Below, in pieces: positions 7,153-14,312 of a stretch of 16,723 nucleotides of DNA. Position 1 is the first letter of the stretch; every line of letters begins with the position of its first letter. The notes under the pieces were generated by a model, which was given only the letters and a program-made list of their open reading frames with translations, was not told the origin of the DNA and searched no databases. The position numbers and the translations under genes are program-made. This stretch comes from CAZTAK01 sp964611585 (GTDB taxonomy: Bacteria; Pseudomonadota; Alphaproteobacteria; SHVP01): positions 1-16,723 of the forward strand of contig CAZTAK010000059.1 in assembly GCA_964611585.1 (NCBI GenBank), in the 5' to 3' direction.

Positions 7153-7812
7153 GTGACCCGCACCCGCCAAAACAATAAACCAAGGGGGTTTATCACCATA
7201 TCTAATTGGCAAATCGAAGGGCAATACTTCGAAACCTGCAACTGTGATTTCATTTGCCCGTGCATTACTTCGAACCTTGCTGCGGTGCCAACCGAAGGGG
7301 ATTGCAAGGCCGCCATCACAATGAAGGTCGACAGCGGCGAGAAGGACGGCGTCCAGTTAGGCGGCGTTTCGTTCATCGTGCTCTTGCACACGCCTGGGGC
7401 GATGGGCGAGGGCGACATGACGGTCGGCCTGATCGTTGACGACAGCGCCACAGACGAGCAGGTGGATGCAATCGCGGTGATCGCATCGGGTCAGGACGGC
7501 GGGCCGATGGCGGCGTTGGCACCCTTGGTCACAAAGAATGCCGGAATCGAAAGGTGCGCGATACAAATTGAGTCGGACGGCTCAAGTTATTCTGTCAAGG
7601 CCGGCGATCTGGTCGATCAGGGTGGCGTCGGCGTCATGAGCGCAGCCGACCCTGACGTACCCATGTACCTCGAAAACACCGCCCACCCGGCGAACGCGCG
7701 CCTCGCGCTCGCCAAGGCGACGCACAACAAATTCCATGCGTTCGGCATCGATTGGGAGGACGCGAGCGGCACCCGCAACGGCCACTTCGCCCCCTTCAAC
7801 TGGGCCGCATAG
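7153..7812 (+). CDS. DUF1326-family protein with CxCxxxCPC motif
   Basis: The domain begins at 'SNWQIEGQYFETCNCDFICPC' (from position 7201) and runs to the end 'HFAPFNWAA'. It matches the DUF1326 family (about 200 residues, function unknown), whose hallmark is the N-terminal Cys cluster: C14, C16, C20 and C22 when counted from the ATA codon at 7198. Such a cluster suggests metal or redox chemistry. No signal peptide or membrane segment is seen. The start is uncertain: the nearest ordinary start in frame is GTG 7153 (with GAGGGG 11 bases upstream), which adds 15 residues; TTG 7060 is further away. A better-placed Shine-Dalgarno (AAGGGGG, 7182-7188) sits 9 bases before ATA 7198, exactly where the family's Met is expected. 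The DUF2182 gene follows after 6 bp, the usual partner of this family. Confidence 0.85.
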   Translation: MTRTRQNNKPRGFITISNWQIEGQYFETCNCDFICPCITSNLAAVPTEGDCKAAITMKVDSGEKDGVQLGGVSFIVLLHTPGAMGEGDMTVGLIVDDSATDEQVDAIAVIASGQDGGPMAALAPLVTKNAGIERCAIQIESDGSSYSVKAGDLVDQGGVGVMSAADPDVPMYLENTAHPANARLALAKATHNKFHAFGIDWEDASGTRNGHFAPFNWAA

Positions 7813-7818
7813 CGCCTA

Positions 7819-8604
7819 ATGCTGGATCGCGCGATCGAGAGGGTTTCCCGCCATGATCGCGGCGTCGTTCTTGCGGGGCTTGTTGGCGTCATCGCCGTTG
7901 CCTGGGCTTACCTTTTCTGGGAGGCCGCGCGCATGGCCGCGCCAATGGACGGTATGGCCTCGCCAATGGCTTCCGATCTGGCGGGCGCGTTCTTCACCAC
8001 ATTTCTGATGTGGGCCGTGATGATGGTGGGCATGATGCTGCCGAGCGCGGGGCCGGCGATCCTCCTCTACGGCGGCATCGTCCGCAAGAATCGCGAGCGC
8101 GGCCAGGCCGTGGCTGCCGTCTATGTTTTTGCCGCCGGATATCTCATTGTCTGGACGGCATTCAGTGTGATCGTCGCTGCTTTTCAGGTGCTTCTCGGGC
8201 AGCTCGAATTGTTGTCGCCGATGATGGTCTCGACCAGTACCGTGCTGAGCGGAATATTCCTGTTGGCCGCGGGGCTCTATCAGTGGTTTCCCGTGAAGCA
8301 GGCTTGCCTCAGGATTTGCCGGTCGCCGCTGAGTTTTTTCACCATGCACTGGCGCCAAGGTCCTGCCGGGGCGCTCCGCATGGGCCTGGAGCATGGCGTC
8401 ATTTGTGTCGGCTGCTGCTGGTCGTTGATGTTGCTGTTGTTCATCGGTGGAGTCATGAACCTGGTATGGGTCGCGGTTGTGGCTGGATTCATCCTCGTGG
8501 AGAAGCTGTTGCCGAAAGGACGGCTCACCGCACAATTCGCCGGCGTCGGATTGATCGCCGCGGGACTCGCGGTTTTGCTAGGGGTTCTTAGAGTGGGGTC
8601 GTAG
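7819..8604 (+). CDS. DUF2182-family integral membrane protein (predicted metal-binding)
   Basis: A 261-residue inner-membrane protein of the DUF2182 family, annotated in public families as a predicted metal-binding membrane protein but without a proven function. Family landmarks are 'MWAVMMVGMMLPSAGP' (residues 64-79), 'AGLYQWFPVKQACLRICRSP' (151-170), 'HWRQGPAGA' (177-185) and 'GVICVGCCWSLM' with 'GVMNLVWV' (193-218). Several hydrophobic segments are visible, at about residues 16-34, 56-85, 98-127, 138-156, 195-229 and 237-258. A Met-rich loop 'MAAPMDGMASPM' (39-50) and the Cys residues C163, C167, C196, C199 and C200 could bind a soft metal such as copper. It starts 6 bp after the DUF1326 stop with no separate Shine-Dalgarno, so the two are probably translationally coupled. 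Confidence 0.88.
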   Translation: MLDRAIERVSRHDRGVVLAGLVGVIAVAWAYLFWEAARMAAPMDGMASPMASDLAGAFFTTFLMWAVMMVGMMLPSAGPAILLYGGIVRKNRERGQAVAAVYVFAAGYLIVWTAFSVIVAAFQVLLGQLELLSPMMVSTSTVLSGIFLLAAGLYQWFPVKQACLRICRSPLSFFTMHWRQGPAGALRMGLEHGVICVGCCWSLMLLLFIGGVMNLVWVAVVAGFILVEKLLPKGRLTAQFAGVGLIAAGLAVLLGVLRVGS

Positions 8605-9132
8605 GTCCGTTCTTGGCCGTTACCCGACATTGGAGCGTTTCAGCGAAACAACCAAAACCCAGTGCCCGGTTTCGTCTTGGTTGGCATACCATTTGGACTG
8701 AAATAGCGCTTCTAGATTCGTCAGGTGTCAAAGTGGAATCAACGATTTGGCAGGTGGTGCAAATTGAACTCATGGAGAAAATGGTATTTCATACTGAGTT
8801 GCCTCTCGCAGCCGGGAAGGTCTTCCACATGCAAGGACAAGTGAGTCAATTCACGCCGGTTGTGAGCGCAGGATTGCAGCGAGAATCACCCCTCTCCTAC
8901 GCTGAACCCTAGGGGTCGCTTTGGGTGCACAGGCAGGCTCTTCGTCCGACGCACCCTGAAGTCCGCTAAAGGCCCAAAGCAGACGTTCAGCCCACAAAGG
9001 GCCGGCCTCGGAACCCTCACCCAACGGAAACCTCAACCCCCCGGATTACTTCGTTGCGGGGGCGCCCGAGTCGGTGGCCGAGCGGCCTCAATCAGCTGAT
9101 TTGCAAACCACAACTGGGGGCTTGGCAAGGAA
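8605..9132. other. Lower-GC gene-poor spacer
   Basis: About 530 bp without a convincing gene. Composition is lower in GC than the flanking operons. A 99-codon frame (TTG 8613 to 8912) has no Shine-Dalgarno and no recognisable domain. Around 9040-9065 a C-run and G-run (CCCCCGG ... CGGGGGC) could form a hairpin, without a T-run. A stretch near 9067-9110 resembles parts of a tRNA but does not fold as one. This looks like decayed or acquired DNA. Confidence 0.45.
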
Positions 9133-9330
9133 TTATTTTATCGGTCGGTTGGTCTTCTCGAATTCGTTGTGTCCCCAGAGCGCCCGCTTGAGATGAAAGT
9201 CATAGTGGCGGAGTCGGGAAAGGTTCAAAGCCGTCACATATCGCACGTGAGCGTCGAGGTGTTCACCAAGCTGATTCTCTACTGTGCCCATGGGCGAGCC
9301 TGGTGAGCCAATCTTGCGTTGCTGGACCAT
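9133..9330 (-). CDS. Small hypothetical protein (65 residues)
   Basis: A minus-strand frame whose product is rich in His, Leu and charged residues ('GEHLDAHVRYVTALNLSRLR' and then 'HYDFHLKRALWGHNEFEK'). It reads more like a genuine helical protein than the shadow frames do. An in-frame Met at 9291 (residue 14) could be the true start, giving 52 residues. There is no clear Shine-Dalgarno for either start. The gene stands alone, divergent from the molybdenum hydroxylase operon. I cannot assign a family. Confidence 0.35.
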   Translation of the reverse strand: MVQQRKIGSPGSPMGTVENQLGEHLDAHVRYVTALNLSRLRHYDFHLKRALWGHNEFEKTNRPIK

Positions 9331-9464
9331 TTGGCGGCGGGGCCAAGGTGTATTCCGGTTGTTCTCGCGGCAGCGGGCCTGTAGGTAACAAGGAAGAAAT
9401 CGAACCTTGGTCGGTTGGCCCGGCTGTCGATCGGGGCCCGGGGGTAGAAGGGAACCTAAGTCAT

Positions 9465-10334
9465 ATGGAGCAAATGCGGTACGAAGCGCCCGAGACGGTG
9501 GATGCGGCGGTGGCGTTGCTTGCGGCCGCGAGCGGCGAAGCGCGCATACTGGCGGGGGGGACCGATTTGCTGGTTCAGCTGCGCGCCGAGCTCATCGAGC
9601 CTGAACTTGTTGTCGATGTGAAGAGGATTCCGGAACTCACCGGGATTTCAAAAGAAAATGGCGGGTTTCGCGTCGGCGCCGCAGTCACGGGCGCGGAGCT
9701 TGGCGAACATGCAGAGGTCAAGCAGGCTTGGCCGGGCGTCGTCGAAGCCGTCGAACTTATCGGCTCGGTGCAGATCCAGGGTCGCGCCTCTATGGGCGGA
9801 AATCTGTGCAACGCCTCTCCTGCCGCGGATAGCGTGCCCGCGTTGATCGCGGCAGCCGCGACGGCGGCCATTGCAGGTCCCGGTGGGCGGCGCGAAATCC
9901 CCGTCGAGGAAATCGGGACAGGACCCGGACGGACGTCCCTCGCCAAGGGGGAGATCCTCACATCCTTGTTTCTGCCGGCGCGGGCCGCGCACTCAGGCGA
10001 TGCATACCTCCGTTTCATCCCGCGCACGGAGATGGACATCGCCGTTGTCGGCGCGGGCGTCAACCTGACGTTGGACGGCGCCGGAATATGTAGCGCGGCG
10101 CGAGTTGCGCTGGGCGCGGTTGCGGAACGCGCGCTTCTTGTCACCGCGGCCGCCGATGCGCTTGTCGGGACACCGGCCGATGATGTGGCTCTGGACAATC
10201 TGGCCGAAGCGGCGAGTGCCGCAGCCCGGCCCATCGACGACATGCGCGGCACAAAGGATTACCGAATCAAGGTGTCGGGCGTGATGGCCCGGCGCGCGGC
10301 GCAAATAGCACTCGATCGCGCGAGGCAGAACTGA
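9465..10334 (+). CDS. Molybdenum hydroxylase, FAD-binding medium subunit (CoxM/XdhB-like)
   Basis: A 289-residue FAD subunit of a xanthine dehydrogenase/CO dehydrogenase-family enzyme. It passes electrons from the 2Fe-2S centres to the external acceptor. The two FAD-contacting motifs are 'AGGTDLLVQLR' (30-40) and 'SMGGNLCNASPAADSVPAL' (109-127); 'RTEMDIAVVGAGV' (187-199) is the conserved block before the C-terminal CO_deh_flav_C domain. There is no 4Fe-4S insertion such as 4-hydroxybenzoyl-CoA reductase carries. Length agrees with CoxM (about 288). I chose ATG 9465, preceded by AAGGGA, because upstream in-frame sequence to 9303 is not domain-like; ATG 9474 is an alternative. The stop TGA overlaps the ATG of the next gene by one base, so translation is coupled. 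Confidence 0.92.
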   Translation: MEQMRYEAPETVDAAVALLAAASGEARILAGGTDLLVQLRAELIEPELVVDVKRIPELTGISKENGGFRVGAAVTGAELGEHAEVKQAWPGVVEAVELIGSVQIQGRASMGGNLCNASPAADSVPALIAAAATAAIAGPGGRREIPVEEIGTGPGRTSLAKGEILTSLFLPARAAHSGDAYLRFIPRTEMDIAVVGAGVNLTLDGAGICSAARVALGAVAERALLVTAAADALVGTPADDVALDNLAEAASAAARPIDDMRGTKDYRIKVSGVMARRAAQIALDRARQN

Positions 10335-10810
10335 TGGCGAAAATACATGTGACGGCGAGCGTCAACGGCGATGAGGTTGAATTCCTGTGTGAGCCGGAAG
10401 AGACCTTGCTCGACATCCTGCGCGACGATTTGCACCTGACCGGCAGCAAGGAAGGCTGCGCCTCGGGCGACTGCGGCGCCTGTAGCGTCATGCTTGACGG
10501 GCGATTGGTCTGCGCCTGCCTGGTGCTGGGAACCGAGATGCAGGGCCGCTCCGTCGAGACCATCGAGGCGATGGCCACCGGTGACGAGCTTCATCCCTTG
10601 CAAAGGAAGTTTCTCGAGCATGCAGCTTTGCAGTGCGGCATCTGTACCCCGGGGGTTCTGGTTGCCGCCAAGGCGCTGCTTGAAAGAAACCCCGACCCTA
10701 GTGAATCCGAAGTACGCTTTTGGTTGGCTGGCAATCTGTGCCGGTGCACCGGATACGACAAGATCATACGGGCGGTCCTCGATGCGGCCGCGGAAATGAG
10801 GGTGAGCTAG
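10334..10810 (+). CDS. Molybdenum hydroxylase, 2Fe-2S small subunit (CoxS/XdhC-like)
   Basis: A 158-residue electron-transfer subunit with two 2Fe-2S clusters. The N-terminal ferredoxin-like domain binds its cluster with C42, C47, C50 and C62 ('GCASGDCGACSVMLDG', then 'CAC'); C60 is an extra Cys beside it. The C-terminal four-helix domain binds the second cluster with C101, C104, C136 and C138 ('QCGICTPGVL', 'NLCRCTGYDKI'). These are the complete ligand sets of the family and the length is typical. It overlaps the FAD-subunit stop by one base and ends 2 bp before the large subunit, so the three subunits are produced together. The order M-S-L is the one known from CO dehydrogenase-type operons. 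Confidence 0.95.
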   Translation: MAKIHVTASVNGDEVEFLCEPEETLLDILRDDLHLTGSKEGCASGDCGACSVMLDGRLVCACLVLGTEMQGRSVETIEAMATGDELHPLQRKFLEHAALQCGICTPGVLVAAKALLERNPDPSESEVRFWLAGNLCRCTGYDKIIRAVLDAAAEMRVS

Positions 10811-10812
10811 CC

Positions 10813-13104
10813 ATGTCGACGGCGGAAAAGCTGGAAAATCGCGAGTTGAAATGGGTGGGCACGCGGCCGGTGCGCCCCGACGGCGTGGACAAGGTAACGG
10901 GCCGCGCCCGGTTTGGCGCCGACCTGACCCTCCCCGGCATGTTGGTCGGGCGGGTACTGCGCAGCCCGCACGCGCACGCGTGGCTCAAGTCCATCGACAC
11001 TTCGAAGGCCGAGGCCTTGCCCGGTGTCAAAGCCGTCCTGACGCGCGATGACTTCGAAGACATGCCGTCCGAATCCTTGGCGGCGGGCGAGTTGATGGTC
11101 AACTACCGGGATATGACGCGCAATATCATGGCGCGCGAAAAGGTCCTTTATGACGGGCATGCGGTGGCGGCAGTGGCGGCGACCACTGCGTCGATCGCGC
11201 GCAAGGCGCTCAAGCTCATCGAAGTCGAGTACGAGGTGCTGGCGCACGTCATCGGCGTGACCGAGGCGATGGAGCCCGGCGCACCGGTTTTGCATGAAGA
11301 TATGTTCACCGGGGGAGTCGAACCGGCCTCCGATACACCGTCGAACACCGCAAGTCGCAACGAGTTGGGCCGGGGCGATGTGGCCGCGGGTTTCGCAAAA
11401 GCCGACGTCGTGCTTGAGCGCACCTTCGATACAGCGCCCGTGCATCAGGGCTACATCGAGAGCCACGCCTGCGTCGCCAGCGCTTCCGAAGACGGAAAAG
11501 CCGAACTGTGGTGCTCCACGCAGGGCCACTACATGGTGCGCGCCTTTTGCGCCAAGTTGCTCGGGATGGATATTTCCGACCTGCGCGTGACTTCGTCCGA
11601 GATCGGTGGCGGCTTTGGCGGCAAAACGATTGTCTATCTTGAACCACTGGCGCTCGCCTTGTCGCGCAAGTCGCATCATCCGGTGCGGATGGTGATGAAC
11701 CGCGAAGAGGTCTTCCGGGCGTCGGGACCAACCTCGGGTGCCAACGTCTGGGTAAAGATCGGCGCGACCAAGGACGGCAAAATTACCGCGGGCGAAGCAA
11801 TCCTGAAGTATCAGGCGGGCGCCTTCCCGGGCTCGCCCGTTGCACCGGGCTGCATGTGTGCCTTTGCGCCTTACGATCTGGAGAACGTCAAAGTCGTCGG
11901 GTACGACGTGGTCAGCAACCGGCCCAAAGTCGCAGCCTACCGCGCCCCCGGGGCGCCCATTTCCGAGTATGCGGTCGAGTGCGTCGTCGACGAGCTCGCC
12001 GAAAAACTGGGCATCGACCCGATCGATCTGCGCCTGATGAATGCCGCCAGGGAGGGAACGCAAGGCGCCTACGGTCCGACGTTCGGGCCGGTCGGTCTTG
12101 TGGAAACTTTGGAGGCAGCGAGGAGCCATCCCCATTACAGCGCACCGCTTGGGCCCGACCAGGGCCGCGGCGTCGCATCCGGCTTCTGGTTCAATATCGG
12201 CGGCGAATCCTGCGCCACGATCAACATCAACGAAGATGGCACGGCTCAACTTGTGGTCGGGACGCCGGACATTGGCGGTTCCCGTGCATCCATGGCGATG
12301 ATGGCGGCCGAGGAGCTCGGTATCGACCTGGACAAGGTGAACCCGGTGATCGGCGATACAGGATCCCTTGGCTTTACCTTCCTTACCGGCGGCAGCCGCG
12401 TCACATTTGCGACCGGCAAGGCAACGATCGAGGCGGCCGGCGCGGTCATCAAGGAACTGCGCGAACGGGCAGCAAGGATCTGGGACATCCCCGTCGAGGC
12501 GGTGGAGTGGGAGGATGGGTTTGCCCGGCCCACCAGCAGCAACGCCGGTGAATTCGATCCCCTGTCCCTGGCCGACATCGCGGCGCAAGCGCCCAAGACG
12601 GGCGGGCCCATTGCGGGCCACGCCGAGATCAATGCCCAGGGGGCGGCACCCGGGTTCGGCACGCACATCGTCGACGTGGAGGTCGACAAGGAGACGGGCC
12701 GCGTCACGGTGCTGCGCTACACGGTTATCCAGGATGCGGGCAAAGCCATCCATCCCAGTTACGTCGAGGGGCAATACCAGGGCGGCGCCGCACAAGGCAT
12801 CGGCTGGGCGTTGAACGAGGAGTACGTCTATGGCGAGGACGGCCGCATGCAGAACACCGGCTTCCTCGATTACCGCATGCCTGTGGCCTCGGACCTGCCG
12901 ATGATCGACACGCAGATCATCGAGGTACCAAACCCCAACCATCCCTATGGCGTGCGGGGCGTCGGCGAAACGCCGTTGGTCCCGGCCATGGGCGCGGTGG
13001 CTTGCGCGGTGGAACATGCGCTGGGGACCCGGCTCTCCGAGTTGCCAATGTCGCCGCCGCGCGTCCTCAAGGCGATCGGGGATGCCGAGGGCGGGGCCAC
13101 CTAG
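10813..13104 (+). CDS. Molybdenum hydroxylase, molybdopterin-binding large subunit (CoxL/XdhA-like)
   Basis: A 763-residue catalytic subunit of the xanthine oxidase family, which binds the Mo-pterin cytosine dinucleotide or similar cofactor and hydroxylates a C-H or aldehyde carbon with water. The Mo-pterin motif 'GGGFGGK' is at residues 265-271. The active-site loop is 'AAYRAPGAP' (374-382), and the catalytic Glu is E719 in 'GVGETPLVPAM'. The active-site loop is neither the CSFR of form I CO dehydrogenase nor the GAGR of form II. It is therefore not a CO dehydrogenase, more likely an aldehyde, purine or N-heterocycle dehydrogenase; the substrate is not readable. ATG 10813 has a strong Shine-Dalgarno (GAGGGTGAG, 10798-10806). 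A MoaD/ThiS-like gene starts 4 bases after the stop. Confidence 0.93.
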   Translation: MSTAEKLENRELKWVGTRPVRPDGVDKVTGRARFGADLTLPGMLVGRVLRSPHAHAWLKSIDTSKAEALPGVKAVLTRDDFEDMPSESLAAGELMVNYRDMTRNIMAREKVLYDGHAVAAVAATTASIARKALKLIEVEYEVLAHVIGVTEAMEPGAPVLHEDMFTGGVEPASDTPSNTASRNELGRGDVAAGFAKADVVLERTFDTAPVHQGYIESHACVASASEDGKAELWCSTQGHYMVRAFCAKLLGMDISDLRVTSSEIGGGFGGKTIVYLEPLALALSRKSHHPVRMVMNREEVFRASGPTSGANVWVKIGATKDGKITAGEAILKYQAGAFPGSPVAPGCMCAFAPYDLENVKVVGYDVVSNRPKVAAYRAPGAPISEYAVECVVDELAEKLGIDPIDLRLMNAAREGTQGAYGPTFGPVGLVETLEAARSHPHYSAPLGPDQGRGVASGFWFNIGGESCATININEDGTAQLVVGTPDIGGSRASMAMMAAEELGIDLDKVNPVIGDTGSLGFTFLTGGSRVTFATGKATIEAAGAVIKELRERAARIWDIPVEAVEWEDGFARPTSSNAGEFDPLSLADIAAQAPKTGGPIAGHAEINAQGAAPGFGTHIVDVEVDKETGRVTVLRYTVIQDAGKAIHPSYVEGQYQGGAAQGIGWALNEEYVYGEDGRMQNTGFLDYRMPVASDLPMIDTQIIEVPNPNHPYGVRGVGETPLVPAMGAVACAVEHALGTRLSELPMSPPRVLKAIGDAEGGAT

Positions 13105-13108
13105 AACG

Positions 13109-13354
13109 ATGCCCCGCGTCGTTCTATCGGGAAACCTGCAACAACTCGCCGGTGGAGCCGAAGAACTCGATATAGAGGCGTCCGACATCCGCCAGCTTCT
13201 GCGCGTGCTCGGTGAACGCTTCCCCAAGATGCTCACGCAGCTCGACCACGGAATCGCCGTGGCGGTCGATGGTCAGATCTATCAAGATGGCTGGCTCGAA
13301 CCAATTGGCCCGAACAGCGAGGTCCATCTGCTACCGCGCATCGGTGGCGGGTAG
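13109..13354 (+). CDS. MoaD/ThiS-like ubiquitin-fold sulfur carrier
   Basis: An 81-residue beta-grasp protein. It has the hydrophobic pattern of MoaD/ThiS proteins ('VVLSGNLQQLAGG', 'IRQLLRVLGERFP', 'IAVAVDGQ', 'EPIGPNSEVHLLPRIGGG'). It ends in Gly-Gly-Gly, so it has the exposed di-glycine that is adenylated and thiocarboxylated in sulfur carriers. MoaD is the small subunit of molybdopterin synthase, which puts the dithiolene sulfurs on the cofactor. The gene follows the Mo-enzyme large subunit by 4 bases, so it was probably recruited to supply or mature the cofactor for this enzyme. No MoaE, MoeB or sulfurase is in the window. The adjacent XDH operon makes a molybdenum role more likely than a thiamine role. 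Confidence 0.82.
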   Translation: MPRVVLSGNLQQLAGGAEELDIEASDIRQLLRVLGERFPKMLTQLDHGIAVAVDGQIYQDGWLEPIGPNSEVHLLPRIGGG

Positions 13355-13450
13355 GGGAAGTGAGATGTCGCCGATGTCCACACACGGCCGCTAGCGGACA
13401 TCAAGTTTGAGCGGGCCCAACGTTTGCTTCTGATCCAAATTTGTTCAAGC

Positions 13451-13465
13451 GATGGTGCCACCATC
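13451..13465. repeat. Perfect 15-bp palindrome between convergent genes
   Basis: GATGGTG-C-CACCATC has two perfect 7-base arms around one base. It lies between the stop of the MoaD-like gene and the stop of the minus-strand GIY-YIG gene. It has no T-run, so it is not a standard terminator. It may be a protein-binding site or coincidence. Confidence 0.3.
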
Positions 13466-13483
13466 CAATCGATTCTGGGCCGA

Positions 13484-13735
13484 TCACTCGAATGCGGACG
13501 ACACTCTCTTACGAAATCGTCGATCCCGCCTGAGATGCCACTCGCGGCTCATTGCTTCTCCCCGATTTGCGTACCGCTCGGCATAAAGAAGAAACCATTT
13601 TCGCCCCCGCGTAGAACGTGCCCCGGTGCCGGAATTGTGCTGGACAATTCGCCGCTCCAGATTGGTGGTCCAGCCAACATAGGTTCGGTAGCCGAATCGG
13701 CTTTCGCTCCCCAGGACATAGACGAAACATGGCAT
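13484..13735 (-). CDS. GIY-YIG nuclease-domain protein (UPF0213/YhbQ-like)
   Basis: An 83-residue protein that consists of a single GIY-YIG nuclease domain. The first motif is 'VYVL' (5-8), and the second is 'TYVGWTTNLERRIVQHN' (18-34), with the conserved Arg at R28/R29. The Glu of the 'GEAMSREWHLRR' block (59-70) is the usual metal ligand. Small stand-alone GIY-YIG proteins of this type are common in proteobacteria, and their role (DNA repair or mobile-DNA relic) is mostly unproven. It is transcribed against the molybdenum operon and lies 50 bp downstream of the secreted-protein gene on the same strand, so the two may share a transcript. No homing intron or transposase is near. Confidence 0.85.
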   Translation of the reverse strand: MPCFVYVLGSESRFGYRTYVGWTTNLERRIVQHNSGTGARSTRGRKWFLLYAERYANRGEAMSREWHLRRDRRFRKRVSSAFE

Positions 13736-13785
13736 TTGACCTGCCCCCCGAAGTGGTCGAATGCTTGCGAGAGAGTCTGGCGCGG

Positions 13786-14064
13786 CTACTCGCTCAGTGT
13801 CCAGATGACACCGTCGTGGGGAACGTGGAACCGATCTTTGATTTCGTCTCCGTCGGAAAAGACGGCGCGGACATCGTGCGTCCCGGTGCTGACCGGGATT
13901 TTACAATACGTGCCAGCGGCGGTGTTGCAGCCGTAATTTCCATCGACGCTTACGGTGACGGAGAGACTCGTGTTGTTGTCCACCCGAAGGGTGGCGGCTT
14001 CGACGAGACCGGCAAATCCGAACGTGACCAAAACGACCAGAGCAAACCTGTAACCCCGTCTCAT
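13786..14064 (-). CDS. Small secreted protein with two cysteines, function unknown
   Basis: A 92-residue protein. The N-terminus (MRRGY then a hydrophobic run 'FALVVLVTFGFAGL') is a clear Sec signal peptide, with predicted cleavage after VEA at residue 23. The mature part of about 69 residues is rich in short beta-type segments ('ATLRVDNNTSLSVTVSVDG') and has two Cys, C46 and C54, likely to form a disulfide in the periplasm. I recognise no family with certainty. The start is well supported: AGGAG lies 8 bases before the ATG in minus-strand sense. It is followed by the GIY-YIG gene on the same strand. There is no obvious partner for it in the window. Confidence 0.75.
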   Translation of the reverse strand: MRRGYRFALVVLVTFGFAGLVEAATLRVDNNTSLSVTVSVDGNYGCNTAAGTYCKIPVSTGTHDVRAVFSDGDEIKDRFHVPHDGVIWTLSE

Positions 14065-14312
14065 GTTCGGTTCTCCTATTCCCCCAAGACCCGGAGTGCC
14101 GTTCCAAAATAGTGGGAATAGGGAACAGTGGCAACGGCTTGCCCGCGTGCCGGGCCGCCGTTGAAGTCTCCAACTGGTACCGACCGGGCGCGAGCGATGC
14201 CAGGGCGAGGCGGCGCATGGCCGCGATTATTGCCGAAGGTACCGGCAGGCGTTCCCTCCGATCTTGACAATTATTGTTTGCTTGAACGGGGCGTCTCGGC
14301 GATCATTGGATC

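Noticed and set aside
8613..8912. A 99-codon plus-strand frame after the DUF2182 gene
   Set aside because: TTG start, no ribosome binding site, no domain, in a gene-poor block. Too weak to annotate.
9060..9115. tRNA-like stretch (GGTGGCCGAGCGG... TTTGCAAAC)
   Set aside because: It recalls a D arm and a GCA anticodon loop, but the anticodon stem does not pair and no T arm with TTCGA follows.
9465..13104. Carbon monoxide dehydrogenase (coxMSL)
   Set aside because: Gene order fits, but the large-subunit active-site loop is YRAPG, without the CSFR motif of form I.
10807..13236. An 809-codon open frame on the minus strand opposite the Mo-hydroxylase large subunit
   Set aside because: It is the antisense shadow of a high-GC gene. 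The plus-strand product has all family motifs; the minus-strand product is His/Arg/Asp-rich without domains.
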